Assembly (NCBI GenBank): GCA_963576565.1
Contig: OY755047.1
Location: 3,614,431 to 3,678,430 of the forward strand
Length of the DNA stretch: 64,000 bases
Direction of reading: 5' to 3'
From: Aspidapion aeneum
Lineage: Eukaryota; Arthropoda; Insecta; Coleoptera; Brentidae
The notes beneath the pieces are model-generated. The model was not told the DNA's origin. It saw nothing but the letters and a program-made list of their open reading frames with translations, and made no database searches. Of this stretch, positions 11,706-22,661 are shown one piece after another; within the stretch, counting starts at the first letter, position 1, and the number at the start of each line of letters is the position of its first letter. A program made the position numbers and the translations under genes.

Positions 11706-11894
11706 TGAGACAGATAGGTCAATAGGGAAAGAAGATACGAAAAAACGGTAAATTTGGCAACGCTTGCGCGTCTCTTCAGCGAGTCCCTGCTGGCGGTACC
11801 TTGGAACCATCAGTTGCAGATAAGTTTTTAGAACACCACTGAGTAGTTTACCGAATGGCGCGCGTACCCGGGTTAACCAAAAAATAATCTTTTT
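11706..11894. other. Unassigned DNA
   Basis: Moderate-GC stretch between the 530-bp duplication and an antisense LINE-A copy. No feature recognised. Confidence 0.35.
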
Positions 11895-13250
11895 ACTACG
11901 ACTACTATGTCCGCTTATAATGTTTTTCTACGTTGTCCGACTCCTATTTTCGACCTCCTTCGATCCTGACAATCATCTTCTATAGGTTTTTTTGACTCAT
12001 TGATCTTTGGATTGACTGTTGCCATTCCAGTTTAGGACGCCCTCTTTTTGTGCGCCTTATGGTTGCCATTCTAGGACCTGCTTTGGTAATCTTTCGTCGT
12101 TCATCCGTTGTACATGGCCGTACCATATCAGTTGTATTTTAGTGATGTTTCATCATGTCCTATATGATCTGTTCTAGATATTCTCATTAATCTTCTTATT
12201 GCATCCGTTTCAACACTTTCCGTTTTTGTTTTGTATTTTTTTGTTACGCGACAAGTCTCTATTCCATACAATAGCGTGCTTTTTACCATTGCTTTATATG
12301 TGTTAAATTTTACATTCTTTATCTCTCTGCTCCATAAAATACTACTAAAACCTCCAATAACCTTCTTTGCTTTTACTATTCTTTTTTCCAGTTCTTTACA
12401 GTCTGTTCCTGTCTTATCAAATGTGGCACACAAGTATACATACTCATTGCCATGGAGATATTGTTTATCCATCGTCTAGTTCTAACTCACTTGATTCGTT
12501 TTCAATACATAAGTACTGTGTCCTGTTTATGTTCACTGTTAACCTCAACTTTTGGTATTCTTCCATTAACTTTCTCATAATATAATCTTACTCTTCTTTA
12601 TCATTAGCTACAAATACCTGTTCGTCAGCAAACTTTAGTGTGTATATAGTAAATCGTTCGTTATGTTGTATTCCCATGCCGTGTACTTTACGGTTCCAGT
12701 TTTTTAGAGCTACTGCGATATATATTTTAAAAAGATTTGGAGAGACAAAATCCCTGTTTTAAGCGTTTCGTTACCAGAAATTCTTTAGAAAGTCGATTTC
12801 CAATTTTAATTTTAGATTTTGAATGCTCTAACACTGTCCATAATTTTTCTACTGGGACGTCTACTATATTTTTGGCACTCCTTTTTTCAATTACTTGTTT
12901 AAGACAAAAAACATTATTACTACAAGATCTGCCTGCACGAAACCCATTTTGCTCCTCTTCTTATTGTTCATGAAAATCATTATTTATTAGATCTCTCAGG
13001 ATCCTACCATACAATCTACTTAGAGTACTGGTTACTGAAATTCCTCTGTAATTGTTGAAATCCAGCTTGTTTTTCCTTTTTTATGTATTGAGGATATGAA
13101 TGCAATTTTCCAATCATCAGATACTGGATATCCGTTTATACATTGATTGATAATAATATATGTAAGATTTTCGAGTAGTTTCTCTGATCCATATTTTTTA
13201 ATACTATTCTTTATCATTTCTTTTTCGATGATTTCTTCCTCTCCATGTAC
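11895..13250 (-). mobile_element. LINE-A copy, reverse strand, degenerate
   Basis: The longest uninterrupted LINE-A copy. Its 3' end is at the left (CTACGTTGTCCGACTCC) and RT sequence runs rightward on the minus strand. Recognisable minus-strand pieces are 12128-12472 (YVYLCATFDKTGTDCKELEK and VTKKYKTKTESVETDAIRR) and 13032-13217 (INGYPVSDDWKIAFISSIHK then TITEEFQ), the second being an upstream RT block. A central stretch matches the CISPTLFKIYI region of other copies. Many stops and frameshifts. It reaches further 5' than the 9.0-kb copy but lacks the endonuclease. Confidence 0.85.
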
Positions 13251-14334
13251 TGGAGAGGCTGACAGTCTACGACAGTGATGAATAGATGATAATTATCAGA
13301 ATCAAAAGTAACTTTATTCTCTGAATTCTCTGAATAGGATGTATACATTAACAAAGTCTTGCTTAGCCTAGCTTAAATTGTATAGAAGGTAACGTTAGTT
13401 AACATTGGTAAAAACAGAAATATCATTGTTGAGGGCTAATATTAATAATCAAAAATTAGTACACTATGACAGAGGCCCATATCGGCTGCCAGGTGGTACC
13501 GGTACCTATTATTGTAAGATGGTACTTTCAGTGTAACCCAGGTACTTTCGAGTAATTCTTTTCCTACGTTACACTTATATTCTTTTTCCATCAATCGCCA
13601 CGAGGTTTCTGCTGTCTGACGTAAATCCACTGGCGTGCACAAGGGGAGGAGTTAATGGCGATAATTACCTCTTCCCCCTGAAGTTGGGAAAGTAGCTACT
13701 TGCATATTAATTTAAAAAATTAAATAGTTTTAAGTTTGAACAGTTAATTTTTAGGACTAGTTGAAAAGGGTAAACAGGGGGGGGGGGCGATATTAGAGGT
13801 GTTAAAAAAGTAACTATTCTTTACTCGAGTACTCGCTATTCGAAAAATAACGGAGTAACGAATACCGATCCGAAAATTAAATTATTACTTTCGTTACTTT
13901 GATTACTTTGATTCCTTCGATTATTTTAGTATTCAGAATGTATTTTTTATTTTTGTTGTTTTTGTCCAAACTTTTTGTATATTTTTTAAGTTCTCGTCTA
14001 AGGTTGTTATTCTTGTCTCTCTTTTTATTTACTTTTAGATTTAAAGTATGTAAAAGTAACGAAAATCATCTAGGCGATATATGTTTTTTCTATGCATAAA
14101 TAAGCTAGACTTTAATTAGTTTGGCTTTGTTAATGAGTTTAAGTCTATGGCTAGTTTTTGATAACATTAGCTAATTTTTTGGTAGGAATTAGGTCATAGT
14201 GTACTACTAGTAGATTTAATGTAGCTAAGACCTGTCTAAGTATATTTATATATTTATTAATAAGTTTTTGAATAGTCTAGTGAGTTTCTAGTCCGTTTAG
14301 CTAGTTTTTAATAAGCTTTAACTTATTTTTACTA
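13251..14334. other. Unassigned DNA with minor repeat scraps
   Basis: Contains a G run near 13780, sequence resembling CTCGAGTACTCG and AACGGAGTAACGAAT near 13820-13860 (a theme often met in hAT-related repeats), and loosely repeated TAGCTAGTTTTT-like words at 14.1-14.33 kb. A minus-strand frame at 13442-13642 is not recognised. No supported gene. Confidence 0.35.
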
Positions 14335-14445
14335 TCCTAGCCCGCGCGGCAATGGCTAGAAAAGGTATTGTTTCCGAAAAATTTTTTTTTTTGAGATAAT
14401 GTCGAAAATGTGTTATTTGGGTGTATTTTCACCTATCTTAACAAT

Positions 14446-14862
14446 AGATAGTTTAAGTTGTGCTACGTATTTTTACGTAAGCCTGAGATATGACAGTTAC
14501 GCAAGCGCACTTCGTCACACCGTCGTCAAGGTCACGTTAGGAGCTTACGTATTTACGTTAGTTTACGGCAGTCTGCGGACACCTTAACGTTACCAAAGAA
14601 TAGAATTGGTTGCTGACCGATCGAAAAATGAGGCCTAGACGATAATTTCCGCTTCCAGTACAAACGATTCTTTGCAAATATTTTACTACAGTAGTTGAAA
14701 AGACAAAAAACAAAATTGTAACATAAAAAAAACACAGTGCCAAATTCCATATTCTCTGCTATTAGTAGACTTGTTATGGTAACGTAAAAACATTTGGAAT
14801 AAAACGTAGAGCGCTTAACGTGCAGTTTTACGTAAAAATACGTAGCGCAACTTAAACTATCT
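14446..14862. mobile_element. Element with ~35-bp terminal inverted repeats
   Basis: Begins AGATAGTTTAAGTTGTGCTA and ends with its near reverse complement, TAGCGCAACTTAAACTATCT; pairing continues inward through CGTATTTTTACGTAA. It interrupts family X: the flanks match family-X DNA that is continuous at about 59330. AAT lies on both sides (14443-14445 and 14863-14865), a possible 3-bp target duplication as in Harbinger-like elements. The inside has no recognised gene. Confidence 0.8.
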
Positions 14863-15256
14863 AATATCGTCGTGACGTAAGTCCTTCTGCGTGTATGTCT
14901 GTCCGTGACACGATAACTCCCAAACAGCTAAACCGATTTTCATAAAATTTTTGGGTGAAATAGTGTACAATACTGTTAAAAACTGGTGAGATTTTGGTCA
15001 AAATCTATAAATGGTAATTTATAGATATAAACGTTTTTTGACATTTTAAATACTGAAAATAACGCTTCAATATGCGGCTTCCAGAATACAGTAGAACATG
15101 GTTTTTTTTTCAATAATTTATGTTATTATAGAGACTGATGAATCTTAACCATCTGTCCCTGGTTATTACTAAAAATTTCGTAGGAGTTTCTATTTTTGAG
15201 ATATTTATAAAAACTGTTTTCAAAGCTTTAGAGCCGGGTTGTTAATGGGCTAGAGA

Positions 15257-15436
15257 CAGTGGCGTATATAAGGGGGGGGGCGCCCCCCTCCCCGAAGATA
15301 AGATTTTTTTAGATATTTTCCACACATTTCATGAATACAAACATAAAATAGCATAAAATACGGCCTCATGGGGTCTCGGGCCCCCCCTAAAACTATCTCG
15401 GGGCCCCCCCTAAACTTTTTTCTATATACGCCACTG
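15257..15436. mobile_element. 180-bp hAT miniature element with exact 8-bp TSD
   Basis: Ends CAGTGGCGTATATA and TATATACGCCACTG. The exact 8-bp duplication GCTAGAGA lies at 15249-15256 and 15437-15444. G and C runs sit inside the ends. It is inserted into the 3' end of the family-X copy. Confidence 0.93.
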
Positions 15437-15465
15437 GCTAGAGAGGTATCAGATCCATCATGGAT

Positions 15466-15645
15466 CAAGCGCGGATTGGAGGGGGGTAACGTGGTAGTTA
15501 CCCTCACCCCCTAGAAAGAAAATATGCACTTTTTACTGATAATTAAAGGAAAAACAGGAGAATAACTCCCCTAGAAAAAATGTATGTAAATAATTTTTTC
15601 ATCGACTATTACTCCCCCCTAGATTTTCACCCAGATCCGCGCTTG
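15466..15645. mobile_element. Second small hAT-like miniature element
   Basis: Ends CAAGCGCGGAT and ATCCGCGCTTG. Flanking 8-mers TCATGGAT and TCGTTGAT match at 6 of 8 positions, consistent with a decayed hAT duplication. The left flank is the terminal GATCCATCATGGAT of family X, so this too landed at the family-X end. Confidence 0.78.
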
Positions 15646-15653
15646 TCGTTGAT

Positions 15654-16079
15654 CCATTTATTTTATAGGGAATTAGCTTGACTTTCAACGATTGAGGACT
15701 TGATACGCCACTGATATTCCGCGCGGTATCGTGGTTTTACACAAGAAAATCCTCTATAGGTACCACAAGGTACTACTTGCGAGTGTGTTTGTGTGTATGT
15801 GTGTGACCATTTGTCCGAGGTTCTCACACACACACATCGCCGGAATATCGCAAAATATCGGTACTTTTTTCTTCCTGCTAGCCAGTAGCGCAACCAACAT
15901 TTAACCCACCCCTTAATTTTTTTAATTTACTCTCAAAACAATTTAATTTGGTCAAAAAAATCTAATTACCAAATTTTTTCTGGAACTCAAAAACGCTTTA
16001 ACTAATTTTAAACGAATTTCAGAAAAAAATTATCTAGTACCCATGGATAACACCATTTGTTTGTGGTAAGGGTAGCGGG
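15654..16079. other. Unassigned DNA with a GT-rich patch
   Basis: Holds a short GTGTGTTTGTGTGTATGTGTG patch near 15783-15803 and a matching CACACACACA near 15827, which could pair. Otherwise nothing recognised until the 167-bp array begins. Confidence 0.35.
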
Positions 16080-17560
16080 TTTGTAAGTCAAAAACAAACA
16101 AGAGGGCCACAGATTTTTTATGTGTTAACAGATAATTTGTTGCTGCTTCCGTTTTCGAGAAATTGAATTTTTATTTGCAATAAAGTTAAACGTGTTTCAT
16201 ATAGTTTTCACCCTGTATCTCAAAAACAAACAAGAGGGCCACAGATTTTTTTCAGTTTCTTATAGTACCTAAAGAGTACTACCAATACGTGTTAACAAAT
16301 AATTTGTTGCTGCTTCCGTTTTCGAGAAATTGAATTTTTATTTGCAATAAAGTTAAACGTGTTTCACATAGTGTTCACCCTGTATCTCAAAAACTAACAA
16401 GAGACCCACAGATTTTTTTCAGTTACTTATAGTACCTAAAGAGTACTACCAATATGTGTTAACAAATAATTTGTTGCTGCTTCCGTTTTCGAGAAATTGA
16501 ATTTTTTTTTGCAATAAAGTTATAAATAAATAATTAATTTTAAATTTAATTTCTCGAAAACGGAAACAGCAACAAATTATTTGTTAACACATATTGGTAG
16601 TACTCTTTAGGTACTATAAGTAACTGAAAAAAATCTGTGGCCCTCTTGTTAGTTTTTAAGATACAGGGTGAAAACTATATGAAACACGTTTAACTTTATT
16701 GCAAATAAAAATTCAATTTCTCGAAAACGGAAGCAGCAACAAATTATTTGTTAACACGTATTGGTAGTACTCTTTAGGTACTACAAGTAGCTGAAAAAAA
16801 TCTGTGGCCCTCTAGTTAGTTTCTGAGATACAGGGTGAAAACTATATGAAACACGTTTAACTTTATTGCAAATAAAAATTTAATTTCTCGAAAATGGAAG
16901 CAGCAAGAAATTATTTGTTAACATATGTTGATAGTACTCTTTAGATACTATAAGTCACTGAAAAAAATCTGTGGCCCTTTTGTTAGTTTTTGAGATACAG
17001 GGTGAAAACTATATGAAACACGTTTACTTTATTGCAAATTAAAATTCAATTTCTCGAAAACGGAAGCAGCAACAAATTATTTGTTAACACATATTGGTAG
17101 TACTCTTTGGGTACTATAAGTAACTGAAAAAAATCTGTGGCCCTTTTGTTAGTTTTTGAGATGCAGGGTGAAAACTATATGAAACACGTTTAACTTTATT
17201 GCAAATAAAAATTCAATTTCTCGAAAACGGAAGCAGCAACAAATTATTTGTTAACACGTATTGGTAGTACTCTTTAGGTACTACAAGTAGCTGAAAAAAA
17301 TCTGTGGCCCTCTAGTTAGTTTCTGAGATACAGGGTAAAAACTATATGAAACTCGTTGAACTTTATCGCAAATAAAAATTTAATTTCTCGAAAACGGAAG
17401 CAGCAACAAATTATTTGTTAACATATATTGATAGTACTATTTAGGTACTACAACTAACTGAAAAAAATATGTGGCCCTCTTGTTACTTTTTGAGTGGAAA
17501 CTATATGAAACACGTTGAACTTTATAGCAAATAAAAATTCAATTTCTCGAAAACGGAAGC
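16080..17560. repeat. 167-bp satellite with an internal inversion
   Basis: On the left, three units run in one orientation: AGAGGGCCACAG at 16101 and 16233, a variant at 16400. From about 16530 the units run reversed: GTGGCCC at 16637, 16804, 16971, 17137, 17304 and 17471, a 166-167-bp step. Shared landmarks are TTTCGAGAAATTGAATTTT, GCAACAAATTATTTGTTAACA and its reverse complement, AGTACTCTTTAGGTACTA and ATACAGGGTGAAAACTATATG. The first forward unit lacks about 35 bp. The switch at 16505-16545 makes a palindrome with arms of over 400 bp. No gene. Confidence 0.93.
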
Positions 17561-18287
17561 AGCCACAAATTTTCCATTTACATACACATTTAGTGCTATT
17601 TGAGCGCCAAGAAGTGTATGAACAACTTTGTGGCCCTCCAGTTGGGTTTAGAAATACAGTACAAAATATGTTTTTTTTTAATCGTACGATTGGAATTAAA
17701 TAACTTGTTTTACACGATGCAATGAAAGACTCTTAGCAACAAATTATGCTTTTTGTTTGAGATTAATATCTTTAAAGACTACCGAGATACAAGGTGGCCC
17801 CTCAACTTTACTCAGCGCACAGTGGTCTTTGACTTAATTTTTTAATATTTTTTTATTTTTGCTTAATAACGCTCTCAGGCGCTTTAAATAGCGGTAACAA
17901 ATTCGAACGGCCTTTTATAAGGGTACTACAAGTGTTTCTACCTTAATATTATCAAGAATAACAAAAATATTAACAAAAAACAGTTTTTTTCAACACAAAA
18001 AAGAAAATTATAAGTCTTTTGGGATTCTTTAATATTGGTTGCACATCCCCATCCCGAGCAACAAATTATGACGTTTAAATCATCCTCGTATCGCCTTTCA
18101 GTCCACAGTTATGAGGTGGCCCCTCAGCTTTACCGTAAAGTCACAGGGGTCGCGATTTCTCGTTAACGTTTGCAGCAACAAATTTAATTCTTCGGTAACA
18201 AATCAGCAACAAATTAGCACCAAATCCTGGCATATGAAATTTGGTGGCCCCTTATAGTGGTCCCCCCAGCTTTACTTACGTCATTTT
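17561..18287. repeat. Decayed extension of the 167-bp repeat theme
   Basis: Words of the satellite keep recurring without regular spacing: AGCAACAAATT, GGTGGCCCCTCA, ACTTTAC. This looks like old, diverged relatives of the array at left. No coding sequence. Confidence 0.5.
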
Positions 18288-18385
18288 AGTTTTTGGGGTA
18301 GTTCATACTTAAGCCTATATTTTTAGCTGCTGTATCCACTTCTTCCAGCATTTTTATCAGTTCTCTGATGAGAGCTGATTTTTAT
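18288..18385 (-). mobile_element. LINE-C scrap
   Basis: About 95 bp closely match the region 60545-60640: TTCATACTTAAGCCTATATT, TTTAGCTGCTGTATCCA and CCAGCATTTTTAT. There this DNA encodes, on the minus strand, the RT stretch just after the catalytic YADD-like motif. Only this scrap remains here. Confidence 0.8.
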
Positions 18386-19389
18386 ATTCAGTCCGGCTTT
18401 TTAGGCAAAATAAAAATATCCGGTTGGCTTTTTTTTCGTCCTGCTTTTCTTTTCGACAGCATTTTTTGGTTCCCAGTTTTTTTTTTCAGAGCGGTTTTTA
18501 AAAATGACTGTTTTGCAATATCGATTTTTCCGTTCCCAAGGGATCAATTTTTTTTTATGGTTATCAAATTTTTTAGGGGAGCTTATAAAAATGACCAGGC
18601 TTGTCCGGCTTTTTTATTCAAGAATTATTATTAAATTTCTCTTGCCGGTCCCCACCTCTTATCTGGGGATCCTTTTGTGCTGCACGGTGGTTCCGCTACT
18701 GACTACTCACTGCTCGCAGGCACCGCAGGTTGGGCTATAGAGGTACTTCTTTGGGTACTTTACTCGACTAGTACCGATCGTACCGCTTCGAAACGCGAGA
18801 CTCTTCCTGCTGTTCTGCCGTTTCGGACTACTGCTTTTTCGTTTTGAATGAAATAACATTTTTTTAAAACTTTTTCAAAAATTGTGTATAATTTTTTTTT
18901 CGTTTTTTTTTCTAGTGTCGCTTTTTTGGATGGATTATTTTCGAGATTATTTTAGTTCGAAAAACAGTGTAGGTACCAAAAAGGATTAATTATATTGTTT
19001 CAGAAAAAAGTGGTTCCAAAAAGACAAACTCCATGGTTTTGAATGGTGGCTGATGACAGTGACATTTTTTTGTATGCCGAAAAGTAAGTATACCTTGTGG
19101 GTGTTCAAAATTAAGTCGACAATATTGCTTACTTCGTTATTTTTAAAGTAAGAGGATCGGTTAACTGGGCTAAACTGTAGAATTTTTTTTACGCTGAAAA
19201 CGTTGGTGAAAATAAAATAAAAGTCAAATAACACATACGTAAGTTTTAATAAAAACTAAAATATTTAAGAATGCTGAGACAAAACACCCAGTATACAGTA
19301 TCTCCAGCAGATGAAAAATTTATAATTAAACAAAAGTTGTTCTTGGATTTTTCCCCTAAAGGCAAAAATGAAAAAGATATCATATTAAA
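18386..19389. other. T-rich and AT-rich DNA, nothing recognised
   Basis: The 18.39-18.65 kb part is T-rich, giving open frames with no recognised domain. The 18.8-19.39 kb part is AT-rich and also unassigned. Confidence 0.4.
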
Positions 19390-19740
19390 AATAATTCATG
19401 TAAAAAAAGCAATTACGCGGATATGTTATTCCGTAGAAAGAATTGAGATAAAAGTAAAGCCAAGTTGTCCAATACAAATTTCAAAATGAAAGCTTCTTAC
19501 TAGTTTGAAAATATTTTTTAAAACTTTGCTATTACATCCAAACTTTTTTATGTTCAATTTAGCACTGTGCCTAAGAGTCATTTGTAGCCGTAAGAGCCAA
19601 GCTTAGAAAAACATTTCCAAATTAGTAAGAACCTTTCATTTTGAAATTTGTATTAGAGGACTTGACTTTACTTTTATCTCAATTCTTTTTACGGGATACC
19701 ATTTTCGTGTACTTGGCTTTTTTTTACATGAAATGTTTTT
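19390..19740. mobile_element. Foldback repeat family F, copy 1
   Basis: An imperfect palindrome. The left arm has ATGTAAAAAAAGC, AAAGAATTGAGATAAAAGTA, ACAAATTTCAAAATGAAAG and CTTACTAGTTTGAAAAT; the right arm carries their reverse complements in reverse order. The centre contains GCACTGTGCCTAAGAGTCAT. A related copy with the centre reversed is at 55600-56110, and one arm remains at 43245-43395. No coding capacity. Confidence 0.85.
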
Positions 19741-19849
19741 GTTATGATTTCACTCCTTTTTTAAAGGATTCGGATAATATTTAAGTTTTAAAATAGTAAA
19801 ATATGCGGAAATATTTAAAAAGCGAGCTAATTAGATTTTGGTCACAATT

Positions 19850-20105
19850 CGTTTATGCTATTTACAGTTTTTTGACAGATAAAATTTTTAAAAATGCAAA
19901 CTTTTTAACGGAGTGTCACATTAATATGCGTTTTTCGGAATATAGTGACCGAAATTTTTGTTAAAAATTTGTGTAATAACCAAACACTTTGTAGGGGCTT
20001 TTGTTTCGGAGTTATTTACAAAAAAATGTTTTCAAGGTGGATATAACATAGACTTTACTTAAAGTGTGCTAATGGCCTAGTAATAGTTCCTGTCAGCCTC
20101 CTAAA
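19850..20105 (+). mobile_element. Repeat family X fragment
   Basis: Matches the 3' half of the family-X copies: TTAGATTTTGGTCA, TTTTTTGACAGATAAAATTT, CTTTTTAACGGAG, TTTTCGGAATATAGT, GTAGGGGCTTTTGTTTC and AAGTGTGCTAATGGCCTAG. The 5' part with the TGTCTGTC patch is missing. Confidence 0.75.
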
Positions 20106-20692
20106 GCTCAGCTCTCTAGCGTTTCTGGAAGTGGGCAATGTTACGTTTACATAACTTTACATGTATAGGGGAGGAGAGTTAATTAGAATTTTGTAGTTTT
20201 TTGATTTTTTCAGTCTGCCAAATTTCAGCTTTTTAGCTTGTCTGGAATTACAGTAGAATTTTGATAATCTTCACATAAGTGAGTGAGTGAGCGAGTGAGT
20301 GAGTGGCAATTTTGACGTTTTTTGAAATTTCGTAACTACTTTACTACTTTATGGAAGTCCATGAAACATGGAGGGGTTTTTAACTCTATGAAGATCTACG
20401 ACTGTGCAAAGTTTTGTAGCTCATTCGAAGTAGAGTTTTAGATACGTCAAATATGGGCTGAAATGTTTCAAGAAAAGATGGTACGGCAGCGCGAACTTAA
20501 CGAGGCACTGCCGTGCCCTCAGACACGAAAACAAAAAAACTACGATTTCTAAATTTATAAAATTTGAAAATAATACAAAGCGTCTATAAGTTTATGCGGC
20601 AAAAAAAATTTCAAACCTTAAAATTACATACTTAGTAATAAAAATATAGCTCAAGTTTAGATTGTAAGGTATTTCTGTAAAGGAAATGGAAT
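20106..20692. other. Unassigned DNA with a GAGT microsatellite
   Basis: GTGAGTGAGTGAGCGAGTGA lies at about 20279-20298. The flanking text on response-free sequence such as TTTTTGAAATTTCGTAACTA has the look of a dispersed repeat, but no second copy is present here. Confidence 0.35.
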
Positions 20693-20752
20693 ATTACAAC
20701 AATTTTTTACAGCAAAATAAATATGCTATTTCTAAAATAAATACTAAAAATA
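20693..20752. repeat. Direct repeat flanking the pogo-like element (left)
   Basis: ACAACAATTTTTTACAG ... AAAATAAATACTAAAAA recurs at about 21902-21968, to the right of the transposon 20753-21758, with small differences. It may be a local duplication that surrounds the insertion. Confidence 0.6.
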
Positions 20753-20820
20753 CAGTGAATCCTCCTATAAGCGGACACTCACGGTTTCGTCGATTGTGTC
20801 TGCTTATTGGAGGTGTCCGC

Positions 20821-20995
20821 TTATGAGAAAGAACTGCGAAATTTAGATATATATTTATTAACAATTTCCGCTGGTTGAGATATTCCGATTTTAAATTTTT
20901 CAGCGACTTTTGGTGCTGATAGATTTTTCTTCTTCGAAACGTTAACAACTACCATTTTTTCACGTAAACTAAAAAGTTTTTCACTAGGCGTCATT
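20821..20995 (-). pseudogene. Pogo-type transposase N-terminal HTH remnant
   Basis: On the minus strand the frame reads SEKLFSLREKMVVVNVSKKK, NLSAPKVAEKFKIGISQPAE and IVNKYISKFRSSF. A basic start, then xKxVAEKFxIGxSQxxxI, is the pattern of the CENP-B/Tigger N-terminal helix-turn-helix that binds transposon ends. It sits just inside the left end of the element, where a minus-strand pogo transposase would be ending rather than starting, so the element is rearranged or deleted, or the frame belongs to a shorter variant. No second CENP-B DNA-binding domain or DDE motif is visible. Confidence 0.6.
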
Positions 20996-21129
20996 TCAAA
21001 TAGATCTATTACTACCCTAACTAAATAATAAAAATAAACACAGCAGGCCTGCTGAATAAAATATGTTGTTATAAACACGACAGAAGTATTTAGTTTCCGC
21101 ATTAAAACGGAAAGTATTTAGCAAGTAAA

Positions 21130-21485
21130 ATTACTTATATGAGGGCTTATACTCGTCATAGAGAAAATTTTTATATTCCAAGGGTTAATCAAGAAAGATC
21201 CCAAAATTCGTTATATTTTAATGGTTTAAGTAATTATAACAATTTGCCAATGAACATTAAAGCTATGGAATCTATAAAATTATTTAAAAAAGCTCTTAAA
21301 AAATATTTATTAAACGAGTTAAGCTAATAATGTAAATTTGTATTGTTATTTTAAATCTTTTTTTATATTATTTTTGTTAAAATGTGTCGGATTGTTTTTA
21401 TTTTATCCTTTTTTTGTTACTGTAAACTAATAAGCTGTAAAACAATAATTAGTCTTGACTAAATAAAGGATTTATATATAATTTT
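21130..21485 (+). mobile_element. LINE C-terminal fragment, CR1/Jockey-like
   Basis: The frame 21139-21327 reads YTRHRENFYIPRVNQERSQN, SLYFNGLSNYNNLPMNIK and FKKALKKYLLNEL, then stops. The pattern TR..xxxxPRVxxERSxxSLxYxGxxxxNxLPxxIK..xxFKxxLKxxLL is a common C-terminal signature of CR1-, Jockey- and L2-like LINEs after the RT domain. An AT-rich 3' UTR follows and ends GACTAAATAAAGGATTTATA, a plausible LINE 3' end. It is inserted in the pogo-like element. Confidence 0.78.
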
Positions 21486-21758
21486 CTGGCTGCAGAGTAC
21501 GTTATTGCCAACATACTACATAATATTTATGCCCATGTCGTGCAGCGCTCCGTCCCGTTGTCAGAGGCTCGCGTCCGGTTAAGGGAGGTTTCAGAATTTT
21601 TTAAACAAAAAAAATTGTCCGCGTCCTGTTATTAGAGTGTCCGGTTATAGGAGTAAATTTTACATGTCAAGAAATAGGCAAAAGCTTGGTTCCAACAAAT
21701 TTGTCCGCCTAAAGGAGTGTCCGCTTAATAGAGGTGTCCGCAAGAAGAGGTTTCACTG

Positions 21759-22653
21759 TATATAAACAATACAATAATAGAAAATAACTTAAAACTTTAA
21801 TTAAGTGTATTAACATCGAAAAAAACTCATATATTTTGTCCATATTATTAAATAGTAAAAAGTTTCCGAAAGTACTTTTTTCAAATAGGAAAACGAAAAA
21901 TTACAACAATTTTTTACAGTTACCAGTAAATATCCTATCTCTATCTTTTAAAATAAATACTAAAAACACACAAAACCGGCCATTTTACCTAGCGTAGTGT
22001 TAATTAACGTTTTCCTTCTTCTTCCGTCTCTTCTTCAAAATTTGTTTAATTTTTTCGTTAAAAAATTTAAGAATGAATATTATCAATACAAAAACTGACC
22101 AAAGTATTGTATTTATGTATTGTCTATTCAACTAAAAATTGCCTCATACTTGACATATTTTTTTATAAGAACTGTCAAAAGTGTGAAAAACGGTATGAAG
22201 GTGAAGGAAACCCTTACAAAAAAAATATAAACTAAGATTTTTTTTAATAATAATTTTACAAATTTAATAGGGTAATAAGTCTTTTGTATGTTTGTGCAGG
22301 GCTATCAAAGCGGACGGGCCACGATCCTCCACTTTGTTGACGTCACATCGGGGGCTGATTTTTTTTTATGGTCACATCACGACAAAGCTGATTATCTTTA
22401 AAATATTGAATTTGGAATGACGGTTCATGAGTATTTGATTTTTTTTTTAATATAACCGGTTTTGAGACTGTTTTTACCATACTCTTGCAAAACAGTTTTT
22501 TTTTTTAATGTATAGTAACCCTTAATTTTTCAGAGCCGCCTTATTAGCTTACACAAAAATTAACTTTAAAGCAGACGGGAATGTGTTCGTTTTTGCCTGG
22601 AAAGTAATCGTATTACCTACATCTATTTGTTTATATTCGGCACTCGGCAGACT
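21759..22653. other. AT-rich DNA with the right-hand direct repeat
   Basis: Includes the second copy (about 21902-21968) of the sequence left of the pogo-like element. The 22.0-22.65 kb part is AT-rich, with T runs, and shows no gene or terminal repeat. Confidence 0.45.
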
Positions 22654-22661
22654 GTTAAAAC

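Larger units (their letters stand above)
14335..15455 (+). mobile_element. Repeat family X copy, interrupted twice
   Basis: Starts CTAGCCCGCGCGGCAATGGC and ends near GAGGTATCAGATCCATCATG. It shares order and sequence with 59235-59735: TCGTCGTGAxGT, TGTCTGTCCGT, ACGATAACTCC..AAACCGATTTTCA, TTTTGGTCAAAATC, a cluster near TTTTTGACA, and the closing GGTATCAGATCC. Two insertions interrupt it: a terminal-repeat element at 14446-14862 and a hAT miniature element at 15257-15436. No coding sequence is recognised. I cannot assign the family to a transposon class; copies without visible enzyme genes suggest a non-autonomous repeat. Confidence 0.8.
20753..21758. mobile_element. Pogo/Tigger-like DNA transposon remnant
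   Basis: Ends CAGTGAATCCTC at the left and GAGGTTTCACTG at the right, each flanked by TA. Inward from both ends the words TCCGCTTAT and GTGTCCGCTTA repeat. The minus strand holds a decayed helix-turn-helix coding piece at 20821-20995. A LINE C-terminal fragment (21130-21485) interrupts it. The DDE catalytic part is not recognisable, so it is inactive. Confidence 0.85.

Noticed and set aside
13442..13642. Minus-strand 66-codon frame
   Set aside because: No recognisable domain; too short and isolated to call a gene.
16080..17560. Regular repeats as a possible CRISPR array
   Set aside because: The whole 167-bp unit is repeated with no unique spacers, and the organism is clearly eukaryotic.
18368..18740. 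Two overlapping plus-strand frames rich in F and L
   Set aside because: T-rich DNA with no recognised domain, no splice context and part overlap with a LINE-C scrap.
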